Shown in pieces: positions 50,285 through 64,000 of a stretch of 64,000 nucleotides of DNA (position 1 is the first letter of the stretch; every line of letters starts with the position of its first letter). The notes under the pieces are model-generated. The model saw nothing but the letters and a program-made list of their open reading frames with translations. It had not been told where the DNA came from and did not search any database. This DNA comes from Anarhynchus alexandrinus (Eukaryota > Chordata > Aves > Charadriiformes > Charadriidae), in assembly GCA_008711295.1 (NCBI GenBank), contig VUYV01000037.1:192035-256034 (forward strand). Reading direction: 5' to 3'. Position numbers and translations under genes: made by a program.

Positions 50285-53200
50285 ACGTCCCCGCGGGACG
50301 CGGGCAGCCCGCCCGCCCTTCGCTGCGCGTTACAAGCGACAAGAGGACGGTCTCTTCCAAGAGCCCGAACTGCCATGTTTTGTGCGTAACTAACTTCTTC
50401 TGATGAAGCTACATTTAAAAAAAAAATAAATAAAAAAGAGGCGGGGGTGTGGGGGGGAATTCTTCAGGAAAACAGCTTCAAGAACCGCGAGGCTTTTCAG
50501 GCTAAAATTCGACCCGACACCAAGGTGGGGTTAAGTCGGTAAGAGCATCATCTCCTGCCCTGCATCGACCTTCTCCCCCAAAGGCACACGTGTCCCAGGA
50601 GATGGGGGGGGACACCCCCGCACACCCTCCGCAAGAGTCGGCTGTCCCCACCTTCCTCTGGAGTGAGATTTGTTTATATCATTAGGGTGGCATTACAAGC
50701 CCCCACATAAAACAGAGCGACACATAACATCCTAAGTAAATGCCAGCTTGGAAAACAAAGCTTCAAGGTAAAGCCAGAAGGACACCAGGCAAGGTGGGCT
50801 GACTACCATGGGAGACATCAGCCGTTGTTTCAAAAGAAGAATTAAAACCCTTAATGGAAAGCAGCGTGTCAACGGATCTTCCTAACACTCGCACAGCAGG
50901 GATCTGACCTATACCTCAGCTAAAAGCAGACAATCCCTATTCATTTATGGTCTTTCTAAATGAGACCATGGAGGTAACCACAGAGAGTATTCCTACTTAG
51001 ACACCTGTCTTGCTCTCTTTCGGGTCTGAACATTTTGCCTCATTAGCTTTGCATGGCAAGATTTGCAGGTATTTTGCACTGGGGGTTGCAGAGGGGACAC
51101 GGGACCAAAACAAAACAGAACAGTACATCAGTTTCAAGTTCTTACATTTTTTAAAATCCTGTCTGATGTCCTCCACACCAGTACTGACAGAAGGGAAAAC
51201 AGAAGCAAGGTGGCCAACCAGTTTGATCTTTACACTTTCACATATTTCCTCTAGTCTGCTCAATACAGGAACCTGTAGTATGCCTTTCACTCACATTTGG
51301 AAGATCCCACTCCAGAAGCTTAGGAAACCCAGCAACTTTTAACAAAGCATGTAATGACTCCTTTGATATCCACTGTGACATGTTTACTTTTTGACACTGT
51401 TTCAAAGTATGTCCTATACTCAGCCTGCAGTCAAATCCAGACTGGGCTGGAGACATAACCACACCTCTCTCCCCACCTCTCTGCAGAGCCTGATGGCCTT
51501 CGCTTCCAAGAGCGGACAGACAGGACCCGTTGCCTCTGTTTTCAGCCTCCCCAGTTCACAGCCTACCTCTGGTGAGCGCAGCCACATTAACTCTGCAGGC
51601 TATAAGCTGAAGGTCATGGATGCAGACGTACATCCCTACCTACAGCTACTCTGATGGAGCAGTCGGCTCCGACGGAGGGGATGCAAAGCCTCACTGCAGC
51701 AGTCCCTTCAGGTGCTGCAGCAACACCAGCAGAGCCAGAAGGAGACTAAAGGCAACCTAAGCCTCAGCACACAGGCTAGGCCAGCCAGCATACGAGCAAC
51801 AACACGCCAGATCCCATCCACCTTAATCTCAATGTCATTTCTGCACTAGTGCCCGTGTAGTTTGGCAGATTCATCCCTTTTTCTTCATATGCTGGGACAC
51901 TCTAGTTTCACTCTCAGGAGAACTTACTCGTCCTTTTTGGGGAAACTGTTAGCACTGAAGTGACATACAGCTGCTTCCTTACTAAGAAAACATGTAGTTT
52001 AAAGCCAGAACTGTATCAGAATTGGGAATGTAATTTATACACTCAGCTGAACAGATTTAGTGAATTTTAAACCCAAGAATCCACAAAGCCTGCGTGGGAT
52101 ATTGTGCTGGCGGTGGTGTGTGGACCAACAGCAGACAAGGTTAAAATACAGGTAAAAACTCAACTTAGGAGAAAGAGCAAAGATATTCCCAAACTTTTTC
52201 TGATATAATTACTGTTACATAAATGCCTGGGCTTCTCTTCAAATCAAAACCAACAACTGTACAGCACCACTCACAGCTCTGGGAGTCCACTACCCCAGAG
52301 GTAAATGAGGTCACAAGCCCACCTCCAATCCCAGGATTATTCTGTGTATTTCAGAGCAGCTGTTTCCTACCTGCTTTATAGAAGAGAAGATTCTACAGCA
52401 CTGAGTGCTGGTTTTCCCCTGCTATTCAAATTGATATTCAGTTTTGAAAGGGCACTTCTCAGTTCTCACAAATACTGGCCAGGTATGCTGTTGCGACAAT
52501 ATACTAGCCTCCTTCCTCCTCTCTACTTCTTCAGTTCAAGTACACCTGTACACCAGTGAGAGTATTTCATTAAATACACAAGAGCAATTTCTGGCACTCT
52601 TGACATGACAGCCAAAGACAATTTATTCCAGCAACCTAGAAAACACCAGAAGCACTTAAAAAAAAAGTATTCTTAGTTAGTAAATAAAAATCATTAATCA
52701 ATTTACAAGGTTGACTAACAAATGACTTAAAGCACATCTTTAACTTCAGCAATGCACGTCTTCAACTTCAGTCTATCTTGACTTAGTAACAAACTAAAAC
52801 GTTCTCATACGTCTTAAGTAACTTGCTATTATTTATTTTGCAAACAATGTTTTTTTAAGTGTTCTGAAAGACCTTCCTCTATCAACCCACTTCAGTCTTT
52901 TACTATTGAAAGTGCTTCATCCTTAAGATGATAGGTCATACAAGGAAAATGTTGGAGAGACACTGGCTAAAATATTGCATTGTTTTCAGTACAAAAAGCT
53001 TCATTTCTTTAACCCTGCCTTTCTACGCAAGAAACTTCCTTGAGAAATTAGAGTAGCATCTGCTTGTACTTCAAATAATTATTCTCTGCTTCTTTGCCCC
53101 TCCCAAGTTTCCTTGACTGAGGTCATCAAAATAACAAGTACATTTTACAATCAAAGTTTACCATTTGTAGGATTTCAGGGGCAGGACTGTGAAAGTCATT

Positions 53201-54882
53201 ATTAGGCAACCGTTCTTCTCAAAGTGAAACAGTTTGTGCTTAACACTACAGCAGTTAGACTTTTGTCATTATCTTTGCTGGCTAGTGTTACTACCCTGTC
53301 CAGAGGTCTCCGAATTCAGTATAGATACAGCATTAGATCAGCAGTTTTTACACTGCAGTCGTTATTTCCTACAGGTCTGCAAAAGTAACTAAGAAGATTA
53401 GTCCATTGTTGGTAGGCTTACACTCGTTTTTTTCAGGCATCCATATCATCTACAGGACACTTTTTTTAGTGGTTTTAAATTAATGAAAAAAAAAGTTAAA
53501 AACACACTACTATAAATTGTGTCAGCTTTTTTCTTACAGGTAGAATACACACTTTTTGAAAGCTTGAAAATGGTCATGAAAAGGGATCACCTAACATATA
53601 ATCATCCTTTAGCTACTAGACAAGATAAAAACCTACCTCAGAAAGAAGGCATGAAGAAGGAAGCAACAAGCACCTACAAGTGTACACCCTCCTGTGCTCT
53701 AAACTCACTCACACACACTTAGAAGCCCAGGCACTTGCAATCAAATAGTTATTCTGTACATTTTTAACATTAACTTGAAATTTTTGTATTGCTTAAACTA
53801 CAGTTGTCAAAATTCATTTATATGTGACAATTTCTGAACTCTCGTCCCCTACATTAAAGGCAGGTAGAGATTAGGCACCAAATTATCGCTATATTTATTT
53901 AAAACAAGCCAACCGAGAGACAGTGTGATCACAAATTTACTCACTGCATCAGTACATCTATCTTCTCCTGAACTGACATGACAGGATGACTTCTCCTGGT
54001 TTGTTACTCTGGTACTTTACGAGCATTAAAATTACTTAGAAAGTGACCAAGATGGGGAAGACCTGGTGAAAGAAGATACAAAGGGAAAAAGTAACACTGA
54101 TGAATCTTGCACAGTTGAAAACTTTCTCCTGCTAACCAGCAAGGAAATAAAACAACAAACAATCAAGGAAACAAACATTTTGAGAGCATACTTAAAACAC
54201 TCCAAAACTTAACCTGGAATTGACTGTCAGTGAAGACATCCAAACAATTCCCCAAACAATCAAATTTGCAATACCAGCCTACTATTGTAAACTTGCCTCC
54301 TGCAAAATTCACAAAGAATTGTGCTCGCATATACACACAGAGTTTGCAGCAATATCAATAAATTATCATCTCCAATGAAACTCCATACTTTATTCCAATC
54401 CCATGAAGAAATGCAATATTAATCACTAAATCTAAACAAAGTCATTACTCAGCTCAAAATGCATACAATCTCCCAATCCAATGCTTATATAACTCTGCAA
54501 TACCACACAGTTAACGTAACACTAAACAGATAAATTAATTCATAATACATTCCAGAAAACACCATCAACAATCTCGTGTATTCAAAACCAGCAGAATCAT
54601 CACCTTAATGATTGTTAGATCTCAGCACTTCTTGGAAGTTGTACCAAGTATTTTCATATATGCACATGTACACAGAAAAGCTTTCTGAGCTATGTAGTAC
54701 ATTAACAGCATACATGCAACAGCATATTTCCATCACCAGAGAGCCACTGCCCTGTTACCTACTACACATACCCACACACCACAAGTGTCAGAACAACTTC
54801 AGGTACAAATGTCATACCTAAATAATGCGTAAAACACCCAAGCCAAAAATTCTACCACAAGCAGCATGCTGTCCCTTTTTAT

Positions 54883-54905
54883 CCCCTCCCCCCCACTCCC
54901 TCCCC
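54883..54905 (-). other. Compact G-quadruplex motif on the minus strand
   Basis: The C-runs on the plus strand are 4, 7, 3 and 4 bases long, separated by 1, 3 and 1 bases. This is a tight four-run motif in otherwise AT-rich sequence. Confidence 0.75.
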
Positions 54906-56490
54906 GTTACCCTGAGAAGTTAAATCCCAGCTCTTCTCTGCTATAGGTGGAAGGCACTCAGATACTACATACAATGTGGCAGAATAAAATCCTAACACTG
55001 TTGCCCTCTTTTTAGCTTTTTTTACCAGAACAAGATACTGGCAACTTTAGAGATGCAGAAGTCTACTTCTCACAACACAAGATGATACACGACCTGTAGC
55101 ACAAAACCCCCACCATGTTTCCAACATCAAAATTTCCTAAAATTAGGAGGGTTTTGTCTAGTTTTTGCTTTAAGAATAATGAGAGCTGTTCTCCATGAGA
55201 TTAAAATGCAAAACAGACTTTTAAAAAGAAAACTGCATTAGTACAGTCTTCTCTATTTTCTAGTTCTATCAGAAAGAATTTGTTAGAAAGACACATACGT
55301 CTGGTTTTTAAAACAACCCAGTTATCTTTCTAGATGTACTGTTGCAATATTCTGTAAGCATATTCTTAAAAGAGATGCAAAGGTTCAAAGAGCAGTTACA
55401 AAGAAAGCTATTTCACTCTGCTAATTTGCGTCAAGTTTTATGGTTCCTATCCTCCCTCCTAAATGGAAAACTAACTGCGATAAAACATCAAACCCAATTA
55501 GAAACAGCCACTCCACACAACTATTTATTTGAATGATTTCCTTTAGAGTAGTGCAATTGTTTTTACAGAATCCTTTAGAGTTTGGGCCAAATATTGTCAT
55601 CTTCAGGGAAAAAGAACCAACACCTTCCTCCAGTTTCACATCTCATTCACCAAGTACTTCATTGAATTCAAATCTTGATATATATAAAGAAAATCCTACA
55701 AATTTATTTTAATGAAATGCTGGAAGACCACTATGGCAGCCTGAGGTCTGCATTCAGGATACACTTGTGATTTTCTTCAGGTTACAGTTTTATCTTGCAC
55801 ATTGGAAAGCCCAAATTTGGCACTTATTTGAATATTAATAATTAAGATAGTGATCAAATGCAGTGTAAGACTTTAGCACCAGAACTAGAGCTCAGATTCT
55901 TGGAGCTTAGTCCCACTGGTATGAGATTTGCCAAAATCCTGAAGTTTAGCTTTGTTTTGGGCTGTAATCTATGACCCGTTCCTTTTAGATTTAAGGGCCA
56001 AAAATCTGTCAGACTTCTGTAGGCACTAGAAGAAGTTGGGGAACAAAGTGGGCAAGATTTAGAACACAGGCAAGTGACTTGAAGAAATGTATTTTCTCCA
56101 CATCTGTGGGCAGCTGGCAGCTGTGCCAGCCACGGCAGGAGATGAGATCAGTCTCTGTGGCAGCATCAAGAGAGAGGGAGTGAGCACAGAGGAGAGGTCA
56201 GGTCCCTGCAGGTGGGCTGCCATCCCGTTCTTGGCATATCCAGGTTATATTTTCCTCCATAAACATGCTTTCCAGAAAGGCGAGCAGGGCAGCAAAAGCA
56301 GCAGGAAAATATTTTTTGTTCAGTTTTACTCACGAGAAAACCCCGCCTGACCTTTAACTGTTCTTACACTGTTTTATCCTACAGCTGCTCTCCCACCTCC
56401 ACAGCCTCCCCTCCCGCCCTCACCCTCCTGCAGAGGGGGCCCAGGCACCCCACCCTGCCCTGGGGTGAGTGCCCCACCACAGGAGTAACA

Positions 56491-56530
56491 CCAGCACACG
56501 CCACGGCAGGGGTACCCCAGCACACGCCAC
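56491..56530. repeat. 14-base direct repeat with 26-base period in a GC-rich block
   Basis: The motif ccagcacacgccac occurs at 56,491-56,504 and 56,517-56,530. It sits inside a GC-rich island-like patch (56,370-56,690) that has few CpG otherwise. Confidence 0.8.
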
Positions 56531-59500
56531 AGCTTCGGCAACAGCCAGGCCTGGCACAGCCACCCCTGGGAAGCAGAGCTGCTAGGAGGGCGGCTGGCCC
56601 CAGCCAAGGCCATCACAGCTGTGAGCAAGGACAGAGGACTCCTCCCTGGAACACGAGAAGGGGGGCTATGCCAGCAAGGAAGCGCTGTGTAAAGACAGTG
56701 CCCAACATGCAAATCCAGCAAATAAAGTAAAATTTTCAACCATCTCTGTGGATTTGTGAGATGTCACCCAATCTTTAGTTGTTCTTTTGTTTTGCCAACA
56801 ACTAATTCCTCTGAATGACTGCAAACAAATTGAACTCAAGGTGCTTCTGAAAAACCATTAATTAGTCTCGGCTAATTGCAAACTCAATTTTAAATTTAGA
56901 AAAAAAAAAAAATGTATAATTTCATCTCCAGTAATAAGTGTTCCTAGGGTTTCATACACCAGAGCAAAACATTTGCTGTAACATCTCTCATGATGATGTT
57001 CACTCTCATCCAAAGACCTGACACCAAAGCTGGACATGTGAATCAGTGGCTATCACATGGTCTTCTCTAGCCAGGAGTTTCTCTACATTTTGTCAGCATA
57101 CTATCTAAAACTAAATGAGTCATTTTTCTCATTCAATTAAAAAAAAAAAAGACAACACTTTTTCTTTTCTGGTCTGTGGTTTTCTCCCCAGTGTTTCTGT
57201 GGGACTCTAAAGCTAAAAAAAGTTTCTATTATGCAACACTTCAGTTTACTACAAAAGAACACAAAACAGATTACCAATATTCAAAATTCACATTTTACTT
57301 CAAAGATGCAATACCCCCCCCAAAGAAAAACCCCAAAACCAAACTTTTTTTTTTTAACATTCTAGGTTCAACCACCAAAAGTCAAAGCACTATGTAAAGT
57401 ACTGATTGATGCACACGTAAGTACAGCAAACCTCTTCGTCAAGAAAAATCACAAAGGTTGTTTGCATTCGAGTCTAAAACACTTCTATGGGACGCCACAG
57501 AAGAGGGTAGGTCTCTTCCTGCTACTCCAGCACGAATGCAAGGAACACAGACACCAATCTACATGTTAGCTACCTGCCTGTATAAACACAGTAACAGCAT
57601 TAATATATCAGCCCTTCTGTAATATACAAGCAGCTTTTTTGTTTTGGTTCTTTTTGAAAAAGAAAAGGTTTAAGATAGACCACTGGTTACCAAAGGATGC
57701 AATGCTTTATAGACCTAAATTATGTCCTTGGTCTATGCAGAAGAGCAACAAACACTCTAGTCGCTAGGGTACAACACTGGCTTGCCAGTATCACAAATTC
57801 TCCTATTCCTGCATCTGTCCTGTACTCCTTAAGTCAAATACAGATTAACAATAACAGCTAGTTACATTAAAACCTCACGCTGTGAAATCTGGTGGCTGCA
57901 GAACAGACCCATTCCTACTTTTGCTACCGATGCATTTTAAACTAACACAGAAAGGTACAATAGCCCATGGGAGACAGTAAAACTTCCAGCTGCTGCTGTT
58001 AAACTTTAGAGAAGTCATCAGTTGTGTCCCTGTGTCTCTCACGTGGCTGACCACTGCAGCTGCTCTCTGGGATCCTGCCTGGTATGGCCCAGGGGAAGGA
58101 AGGAGAACAAAAGCTAGCTTTGGTGCTGAAAAGACCTTAGAAAGGGCAAGTGCACTCCTGTAGGAGCAAGAGGCTGCTGTAACAAGCAACCTGGAGAAGT
58201 TCAACATCTTCTCCAACGTCCACGTTTTTGTCAAAGCCATTCCACTATTATAATTTGATCTTCTGACTTGGGTGTAGATGCGGGTTCTGAACTTTAATGC
58301 ATCACTTGTAGACCAAACCACACAGACATAATAATTCCCTGTCAATGGACACTTAATTAAATCTTCAGCACACTAAATACTGTATTGATTATTATTCTGG
58401 TTTGGGTTTTGTTTGTTTGTTTTTAATTTTACATTTTCTACAAAAAAGTGGAGGGAGGACAGGGGAGATTGTTAAATACAAACTTGAAGCATTATGCGAT
58501 TGTGAGAGCACAAGACTTGGCCCAATAATTGCAACACTAACTAGTCAGTCATCACATTTACAGTTTCTTTTAATTTGGACATAGCTGGCCTCCTTGAAAT
58601 CACTAAAAGACCAGCTTGGTCTATTGAAGCAATGGGTACTAAATCGAATGGCACACACTAGATACTTTAGATAAACACAGGTATCTTGGTCTCAGTGTTG
58701 ACTTACATCTGTATTTCACATACAATCCCAAGAACTCTAGTTTTCAATTACAGCTTCTTTAAGGGAAGGCAGAAGAAAAGGGCAGAAATTCCACTCTAAG
58801 CACCAAAGGCAATACGCTTATCCTTCCCTGCCTCCCCCACTCCTATAAAACCCAAGAACAAGCCCTCTAATAAGCAGATCTTATCCCAAACTAGTTTTCA
58901 CTTTCAACAACAAAACTTAATATCAATATAAATACCAAGATAATTGAATAATAGTTTCCCAAGAGAAAGTACTGTTTTCAACATCCAGCGCTATAAAAGA
59001 AATCCATAAACAGGATTTGCAACTTGCTAGTGTAGGAAGAGTTGTTGCTGCAGCCTAACCAGACTTTGCACCTTGAAGGAATGTCCAAGACGTGCCCTTG
59101 TTGCATACAGCACCAACTGTCAGTGACTGGCCCTGAAGACTCCAGATGGCTTCAGCAGCTCAGTGCTCCTAGACACAGAAACCTTATTTAAACCAACTAA
59201 TCAAGTACAAGGAACTCTAACCACAGCAGCCCAGCCCAGCTCTGCATCAGCTAATTTACCCTCACTCAATGCAAGTTAAATTAGCGTGCACACAGCTCCA
59301 TGCTATCACTGCCAAACCACTTCTGATACTTGTTCTACCTTATTGAAAGCATGCTCGGGTAACTACAAAACACAGTGGTCTACAATGTAGACATACCCTT
59401 AAGGTTTGAGAATATGCCAGGTTTTATCAATAGGCTCGATTTTAAAGTGCTACATTTTAACAAGGTGTTTCTAAGAACTTGGTAGTAAAGAATCTTTTCA

Positions 59501-62500
59501 TTTTTTCTGTAAAAGACCCTGCATACTGCACAGCCAACTCTCCAGATCTCAAAATCCCTCAAATCCAACTGCAAATCAGACTTGGGAGGGATGCAGCAAA
59601 CTCTTAGCTTTGTTAGTAAACAGGCAGTATATATTTGCCTGTTTGTCTGGCTGGACTCTTCAGCTGAGCTGGGCATTTACCAGAGGCCAGTGATGCCCTG
59701 CATTCCCAAGGAGGTCATGGAGAAGAGAAAGCACTCAGCACCTCGGTAGGGGATCTGGTGGATGGGACAACTCCAATTGTCCCTGAATTAACTAAAATCA
59801 ACAGAATAGTTGAGACATTTAAGACAGGGTTTGGCAGATTCGGAGGGAAGACCCTGGATTTCCTGGAATAAGATACTTAAATTGCAGAGGGACATGTCCT
59901 GTATAGTCCTCTTCACCTCCCACCTCTATTTCCTCTAGTAATATTGTGATTAATTTGGAGTTATACAGCAATTGTCATCAATTGCCAAACTATTCAGTAA
60001 TATTTACTAGGCCTCCCAGTTCACTGTAATAATTTTAAGTACACCACAAAGCAGAAATCTCTTATGATCATTTATTTATCACTGCTGAGAAACACCACCC
60101 ACCATCCACTGTTTTCCAAAAAGCTACCACTCTGCCCACTAAGACTATGCCCCTGTACACTCTGAAGCCTTTTCCTGCATTGACTCTGTGGTTGAATTAA
60201 AGCAAGTTGCTTGCATTACTCTTTCTACCTCTGGTATTATCACGATCACTGACCTTTTGTGCATAAAGAAGCTTAAGGATCAAACTTCACCTTGCTATAG
60301 CATGCTGAATATGCAGCGGTAGCAAACTATCAGCAAGCCACATTAAGGTCCATATGTTTGTAGCATACAGGACTAGACTTAAAAAGCACTGTTGAACACA
60401 GACACCTTGGTAATACATGATCTCCCATCTTAAAGTTTAAAACTGATTTCTTTCATCATATTTACATACATGTATGTGTGGGTTTGGGTTTGGTTTTTTT
60501 TTTTTGTTTTTTTTGTTGAGTATTTCAAGTCAACATAAGTGACCTGTTGCTTCTGAGCTGCAATGGAAATGAGGTATTTACCTTACTTGCATGACCAAAA
60601 ATTTAGAACAGAAGTAATGGCAGATATAGCTAAGTTTGTTTCAATAAGCACCAACTGCTTAATAATTCACAGCTAATAGTCATTTAATTTAAATACTGAT
60701 AGTCAGTCCAATTGGTACATAACTGTGTAAATCATGTGCCTTTTCAACTGCACAGAACAGATTTCAGTAGTGTGCTGAAATGATGAATCCTTGCTTCATT
60801 ATTTACTTTCTTACTAGGATGTTTATATAAGAACTAAAATTCTTTTCAAATTAGAGAAAAGTGAAAGGTGTAACCACTGGAAATCACAAAATTTTCACTT
60901 TGAAATTATAAGTATCATCTGACTACATCCACTAAAATTATTCAGGTCAGCCCTAACAACAACAATTTTCCTAAGCGTCATGCATTCCTGCAATAGGGGT
61001 ATAAAAAGAAATGCTTCTGCAGCTCCCATACTTTGGTCAGACAACGGTATATGCTACTCCTTTATGGCAGCTGCTGAAAATGCTTATCTCTACACCTTGT
61101 CCTGTCACCCCTGTCAGTAAAACAAGGACAACGCATGCTAGTACAACAGGTCTGTAAGTCACTACAGAATTGATTTTAAATGTTCTTAACCTCAGTTGCT
61201 TCCATCATTGCTAGAAAAAGAAACAACACTATTTCATATACATTCCAGATATCCCCATCACAAATGCTTAGATTCTTTTTTCTACAGCATAACGACAAGC
61301 AATTAACACAAAGTGGGATGGGAAAAACTGAACTTCCATAAGAGCTGAATTAGTTTTAACCCTAATATCTGTCTACCGTTTAAGAAAGCTACCTATTCTC
61401 AATTTCACCTTAGTCCTGTTGAATTGCATTGTCTGTCCACATAAACAGGGCTGTCCAAATTCCCAAAGATACCTGGCTAATATACAGATCTGTCCTCTCA
61501 TTCAAAAAATGAAAAATGGACATTTACTGATTTAAAATAAAATCTCGTAACGCAAATCAGGAGATTCACAAGCCTCAAAACCAACACTTTGTGGTCCACT
61601 GAATCAGGGTCAATCGCTTCATCATACTCCTCTTTGGTTCAGTGTTATTTCCACCAACTAAAACCCTGAAGTGCACAGACTTCTTCTAAGGCAGGCCAGA
61701 GATTTTACAAAAATGAGAGACTTAGACCTCAAAGTGCAAAGGTAAGCAAGTATGAGCGTATAACCAGAGGTGTCGAATCATGCCTTCAATGAGACATACT
61801 TGATTAACCTCCTTGCTCTTTTGCAGTGCTTTACATCCTGATCACAGAGTGTTTCAGGAGCGTGCTGACCATCAGCAGGTAACTGGAAACACAAGCAAGA
61901 AAAAGTGAAACAAGAACTCCAGCAGCCTAATGAAAGATCGGGGCACTGGGAAGAGAAAGGAATAAATTTCAGCCTTATGCTCTATATACTAGCCAACATC
62001 TAACCAACACAGTCTCACTAGCTAGGATGAACTATTTTGATTATTTCCAATAATCCCAAACTTGGATACTTTTAATGCTGTTTTGATTCTTCAGAGTTTC
62101 CAAAGAAAAACTTCTCTATGGCCTCACTGAAGCAGCAGAAAATTCTTTTATTTCTACAGTCCCTCAGCCCCGGCTGCTGTGTCCCACTTTGTGATCAGCA
62201 TTCCCACGATGTCAAGGTGAGTTTGCAAGTTAGAGATGCTCACTACCAATTTGTTTAACTTTGAACCTCGTACACCAGCAAGTTCCTGAACAGCTTCATC
62301 CCTGCTCTCCGTTCACAGTGATGAAGCACATTACGAGCAAATTCCCACCACTGGGTAAAAATAAAGGTCCTTTTTGTTGACAAAGTAAGAATGCTTGAAC
62401 TTTCTCTTTTGAAGTAAGGTTCTTGGGGACAGAATTTTCTTCATTTGCCCAAACTATTCAGAAGTCCAAGAAACACCTACACCAGGTGGGTTTTTGAAAT

Positions 62501-64000
62501 TTTGGTCTAACTTGCTCGTGATTCGAACGAATGCAACTCACAAAACCAGTTTATTACCTTTACTTTCTTTCAGACCACGGCTCTAGTATATAACAGTTAG
62601 CTCCTGCCACCTTGTGGGATTCCATGGCTTTCCCTGAAAGCTTGTTTCAGCAGCAAGCTAGTCAGTTAAAACACAAACATTCAGGAGTTACTTTCCTTGC
62701 GTTTCACCATGGTGAATGTTAAAATAAGAGAGAAATATTTATGGAGAGGATATGCCATTTTGAATATTTTCTGGTTCATTATTCTTAGCATTGTTTATAT
62801 AGTTGAACTGCTGGATTTAGTAATCTTATGGAGGGTGTTTTAAATATTTAAATAGCTGTCAAGAATCCTAAGTTTTGGAAGCAGATGCATCTAAGTTTAA
62901 AGTAACACTATGATCAAATACTTGTCACCAGTAGTAAGTTTCACATATTTGAAATAGATTCCACATAGAAATAATATGAATTTAGGCTGAAAATCCTTGC
63001 GGTCAGGTGCAATTTGAAACCCAATAATAATCTTAGTCTTATAAGCATGTGCTTAACTTTTAATATGGTGATAACACATGTCCAGCTCCCCCAAAAGATC
63101 TGATTCCATGCGATTACTTTTTAACTGCAATTTGACTTTCTATTTTATATTTTTCCTCTCCTCATCCCACTCTGCCTCTATCATACATGGCCAACTTAAT
63201 GAATGAGAAGAATAAGACAATTGGAATGGAAGAACTTTTTCAACACAGTAACAAGCAGGTGAAGATCCATCGATCTCCATCCCCATGTCTTACATGTTGT
63301 CTACTGCCCCTCAGACAGGTTACTTGTCACATCTACTTTGTGGAGGTGCAAAAGACAACAGCAGCTGCAAACAATAGAGAAGAGATGAGGTTCTCCTTCT
63401 ATTTAAGCAAAACCTCTGCTGCTCCAGATCTCAAAAATGAAAAAGCACAGAGGTGTGCAGATGACGTGACTCCATGAACCCAATCAACAGCCTCAATGAA
63501 CCTGCTCCTTTCTATTCCTGGAATAAGCGATTTGTTACAGATGCACAGAAATGCAAGAACAGTTAGGGAGCACTTCTTCCCCCTCATCATCCTGCAACTG
63601 CTTCACTGAACCTGGTGGAGGATCTACCGTGCTGTGTACTTGATGCCAACGGTAGCAAACTTAACTCCTTGTAACTTCCTTCTGGTAAAGGAAAAACTGT
63701 CAGATTCAAAACAGGAACAGCTCTTCCTGGCGTAACAAGCAAATCATCTCCAGTAAAGGCCTTCGTAGCTCATAAATAAACTCAAGAACAATAATTACAG
63801 ATCCACAGCCAAGGGAAACGCAGAAGGAATGTCCTCTTTCATCCATAAGCAGAATGCATTTTTGCTAAAGAGTGAAACAATAACAAAATGTCAGGCAATG
63901 AATCAAGTTGGCACAGTATACCTGAGGGACAGAAATTTCGTGTTCTTGAATAAAAAGTTTTATGATCGCACAAGCTTCCCTGGTAACTTCAAAAGTGGGG

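Larger units (their letters stand above)
49690..50660. promoter_or_regulatory. CpG island, likely promoter of the minus-strand gene
   Basis: Base composition changes sharply from AT-rich flanks to sequence dense in CpG, for example around 49,900-49,935 and 50,075-50,220. A Sp1-like GC box (ggggcgg) lies at about 50,102-50,108, inside a short pentamer repeat (gagcg units, about 50,106-50,124). The probable first exon donor at 49,777 points transcription to the minus strand. A transcript on the plus strand is possible, but I could not define an exon for one. The island is interrupted by long T and CA tracts (49,981-50,030 and 50,240-50,283). No TATA box is evident. Confidence 0.65.
50661..64000. 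other. No supported gene; intergenic or intron-like
   Basis: AT-rich unique sequence to the window end. A minus-strand segment at 51,295-51,381 has an ATG-initiated 29-codon frame and a donor. A 156-codon ORF lies at 57,875-58,345 on the minus strand. Neither is recognised. A GC-rich patch lies at 56.4-56.7 kb and a T-rich tract at about 60,490-60,515. No transposon was identified. Confidence 0.5.

Noticed and set aside
63187..63477. 96-codon plus-strand ORF near the right edge
   Set aside because: No recognised domain, no splice or promoter signal, and typical chance length.

Overview
The window looks like draft-assembly genomic DNA from a bird. The repeats that can be identified are all CR1 LINEs, including one with the tandem 3' octamers typical of that family. 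The rest is AT-rich, repeat-poor intron-like or intergenic sequence broken by two CpG islands. Assembly gaps are marked by two N runs (111 and 853 bases) and four single Ns. No bacterial-style operon, tRNA, rRNA, CRISPR array or identifiable virus was seen. Almost every ORF over 60 codons looks like a chance ORF. Real coding sequence has to be read as short exons with splice sites in a consistent phase.

The best gene is on the minus strand and starts in the CpG island near 50 kb. A non-coding first exon ends at 49,777. A 30-base second exon (49,230-49,259) carries an ATG in strong Kozak context. It joins in phase to a 163-base exon (47,159-47,321). Two more exons follow at 44,872-44,992 and 43,532-43,716 and are in phase with each other. 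At least one exon is missing between 47.1 and 45.0 kb, because the phases there do not match directly. Two weaker, mutually phase-compatible exons at 31,657-31,897 and 27,325-27,406 may continue the gene. I do not recognise the protein.

A second CpG island (about 5.9-7.1 kb, with a 111-base gap) contains a possible minus-strand first coding exon ending at 6,441 (ATG at 6,455-6,457). A 42-base exon candidate at 2,359-2,400 would join it in phase. This second gene is much less certain.

Repeats: an old, decayed CR1 at about 13.3-14.5 kb; a short CR1 3' end at 41.32-41.53 kb; and a younger CR1 at 41.80-43.31 kb with an open reverse-transcriptase frame, interrupted by the 853-base gap. All three are on the minus strand and 5'-truncated. 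There are also several microsatellites, G-quadruplex-forming tracts, and a tandem duplication split by an N at 22.5 kb that is probably an assembly artefact. From 50.7 to 64 kb I see no supported gene. I saw no previously undescribed system; the unidentified spliced gene is the item most worth pursuing.
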